A DNA stretch of 52,568 nt from Trinickia dabaoshanensis (lineage in GTDB: Bacteria > Pseudomonadota > Gammaproteobacteria > Burkholderiales > Burkholderiaceae). Both the position numbers and the translations under genes were made by a program. The stretch covers positions 1 through 52,568 of the forward strand of contig NZ_PNYA01000043.1 in NCBI RefSeq assembly GCF_002879885.1, given 5' to 3'. Shown here one piece after another: positions 51,582 through 52,568 of this stretch. The notes under the pieces are model-generated. The model was not told the DNA's origin. It was given only the letters and a program-made list of their open reading frames with translations, and made no database searches. Position 1 is the first letter of the stretch. Each line of letters opens with the position of its first letter.

Positions 51582-51950
51582 CTACAAGCGGTTTTTCATG
51601 TAAAAGGAATCCACGAAGACAAGGGCGCTTTTTTCCGCTTCGTTCAGCTTGAATTTTTCCGGGCTGCAACTCAGCCTAAATTTTCTATCGATCCCCAGAA
51701 TCGTGCTGTAGACCTCCACAGGGAGTGGCTCAATAGAGTCAATCGTACATGTCACTTGATCATTGTTCGAGCCGCTCAATCCAGTTCGCCTATCAAATAG
51801 ATACTGCACCTGAGTAGTTACGGTTCTTGCATATATACTTATCTCATCAACTTGAGTTACCAAACAAATCAAACTCGCCCCATTTGGACTTTCAGCATGG
51901 AAGACGTCCCCAACAACCAGATTCCGAAGCACTGCTTCGCGAGCAATCAT
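51582..51950 (-). CDS. Putative immunity protein for the Rhs toxin fragment
   Basis: 122 residues; GGGAGG lies seven bases upstream of the ATG at 51950. It is acidic to neutral with no signal peptide or membrane segment, and reads as a compact beta-rich protein (VVGDVFHAESPNGASLICLVTQVDEISIYARTV, then IDSIEPLPVEVYSTILGIDRKFRL). I do not recognise a family. It is directly downstream of an Rhs C-terminal tip on the same strand, and its base composition is clearly lower in GC than the rest of the window, both typical of Rhs toxin/immunity tails. The immunity role is inferred from position. Confidence 0.5.
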   Translation of the reverse strand: MIAREAVLRNLVVGDVFHAESPNGASLICLVTQVDEISIYARTVTTQVQYLFDRRTGLSGSNNDQVTCTIDSIEPLPVEVYSTILGIDRKFRLSCSPEKFKLNEAEKSALVFVDSFYMKNRL

Positions 51951-52018
51951 TGTTTGCCTCCCGAAAATAAAAACGATTTTAAAATTGCCACTTTATCTGC
52001 AGCTAATTCGATTTTAAT

Positions 52019-52321
52019 TCAAAGCAACTTGGCCGCACAATCCAGGCAGACATTACGACCACTATCGCAATATATTGCGGTCATGCCGTAACTGCCACCG
52101 CTTTGACACCCACCGCCGCTAAAGCCTTCGCACCGCAGATCGCCCGCCGCCTGGCCGGAAGAGTCGGACAGCACAATCGGATTTTGCCACGCATAGGCGT
52201 AGGCGTTAACGCCGCCAAGTAACCCGACCGGGTCGCGTTGCACGTATCGACCAGCAGTGGGATCATAATCGCTGCCCCCGGAAACCGAAAGTTGCTGAGC
52301 GACAGCATCGTCCGGCGTCAC
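52019..52321 (-). pseudogene. Rhs-repeat core C-terminus with a variable tip (fragment)
   Basis: The frame carries YDPTAGRYVQRDPVGLLGGVNAYAYAWQNPIVLSDSSGQ, the hallmark end of Rhs cores where the toxic tip begins. The following 43 residues, with six cysteines (DLRCEGF..GGGC..YCDSG..VCLDC), are the variable tip. Upstream, a different frame encodes NFRFPG, the usual segment just before; the 15 or so residues normally between are missing and the frame is shifted, so the gene is broken. In-frame TGA at 52337 separates it from the ORF further upstream. Confidence 0.7.
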
Positions 52322-52336
52322 CGCCCATAATGATGA

Positions 52337-52568
52337 TCAAATGAACCCGGCGCGCCTCCACCGTTTCCCCAGTATGACTTTCATATCCGCCCATTGATCG
52401 TCGAGAAAATCGACAGCCTCGGCGCACCCTTGCGACTTGGCTAGCAGGCTGTTGAAGTATCGCCGTCGTGGCGCAGCGGTGGCTTTCCACAGCGCTGCCG
52501 TGCCGATTCGGGTCATGTCGTTTTGATGCTGGATTTCTTTAATTCTGACCGATTCGATGTCATTTGCT
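52337..52568 (-). CDS. Partial ORF at window edge, hypothetical
   Basis: Open from the window edge, 76 codons visible before TGA at 52337-52339. It contains QHQNDMTRIGTAALWKATAAPRRRYFNSLLAKSQGCAEAVDFLDDQWADMKVIL. I do not recognise it; it may be a decayed part of the Rhs locus or a neighbouring gene. An internal ATG (MTRIGTAAL) could start a 60-residue protein. Confidence 0.35.
   Translation of the reverse strand, partial: ANDIESVRIKEIQHQNDMTRIGTAALWKATAAPRRRYFNSLLAKSQGCAEAVDFLDDQWADMKVILGKRWRRAGFI

Noticed and set aside
1-52568. tRNA, rRNA, riboswitch or CRISPR structures
   Set aside because: I looked for tRNA-like cloverleaf ends, spaced identical repeats and known leader motifs and saw none I could support; the only regular array is the 25-bp repeat at the left edge, whose spacers are far too short for CRISPR.

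Overview
The window is high-GC DNA (roughly 60-65% G+C by eye) with gene families, codon use and promoter signals typical of Burkholderiaceae (Burkholderia / Paraburkholderia / Trinickia type). All genes are chromosomal in style. There are no rRNA or tRNA genes that I can recognise, no CRISPR array and no intact insertion sequence. All calls come from reading the sequence, without database searches.

Layout. 1-1.9 kb: a 25-bp-phased repeat array that looks like one end of an IS21-type element, next to a truncated secreted-protein gene and a lipoprotein gene. 1.9-12 kb: ordinary accessory metabolism with local regulators: a membrane protein, LysR + SnoaL-like + quinone reductase, LysR + omega-amino acid transaminase, a siderophore-interacting flavoprotein with a divergent TetR, and a sigma-54 activator next to a 3-hydroxybutyrate-dehydrogenase-like SDR. 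12-15.6 kb: a four-gene signalling cassette (double-domain KaiC-like ATPase, two CheY-like receivers, a PAS histidine kinase). 15.6-19.5 kb: aromatic aminotransferase, methyltransferase, a small conserved-looking protein and an ATP-grasp protein.

20-37 kb is the most interesting part, a metal and redox block. It holds a PmrA/QseB-type two-component system with a PmrA-like box, a P1B-5 metal ATPase ending in a hemerythrin domain, and a perfect FNR/ANR box shared with a divergent tandem universal stress protein. These are followed by a Cyc2-like fused monoheme cytochrome/outer-membrane porin with a dihaem cytochrome c4 directly behind it. Next come an MFS transporter and a BlaI repressor + M56 protease pair transcriptionally joined to a complete RND efflux pump. 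A DMT permease with a 64-residue tail containing 23 histidines closes the block. I infer a low-oxygen iron or nickel handling and outer-membrane electron-transfer module; none of this is proven by sequence alone.

37-43.7 kb: an orphan betaine-binding-like protein, LysE exporter, AraC regulator, TTG-started acyl-CoA ligase, an amino-acid dehydrogenase behind a second perfect FNR box, and a glycine-zipper lipoprotein. 43.8-48.3 kb: a gluconate-type regulon (porin, ACS-family MFS, gluconokinase, LacI/GntR regulator) with three related operator sequences. 48.4-51.3 kb: a GyrI-like protein divergent from a globin-GAF-EAL c-di-GMP phosphodiesterase with an FNR-type dyad between them, so an oxygen sensor seems to lie under oxygen-responsive control. 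51.3-52.6 kb: a decayed scrap of the LacI/GntR gene, then a low-GC Rhs C-terminal fragment with a putative immunity gene.
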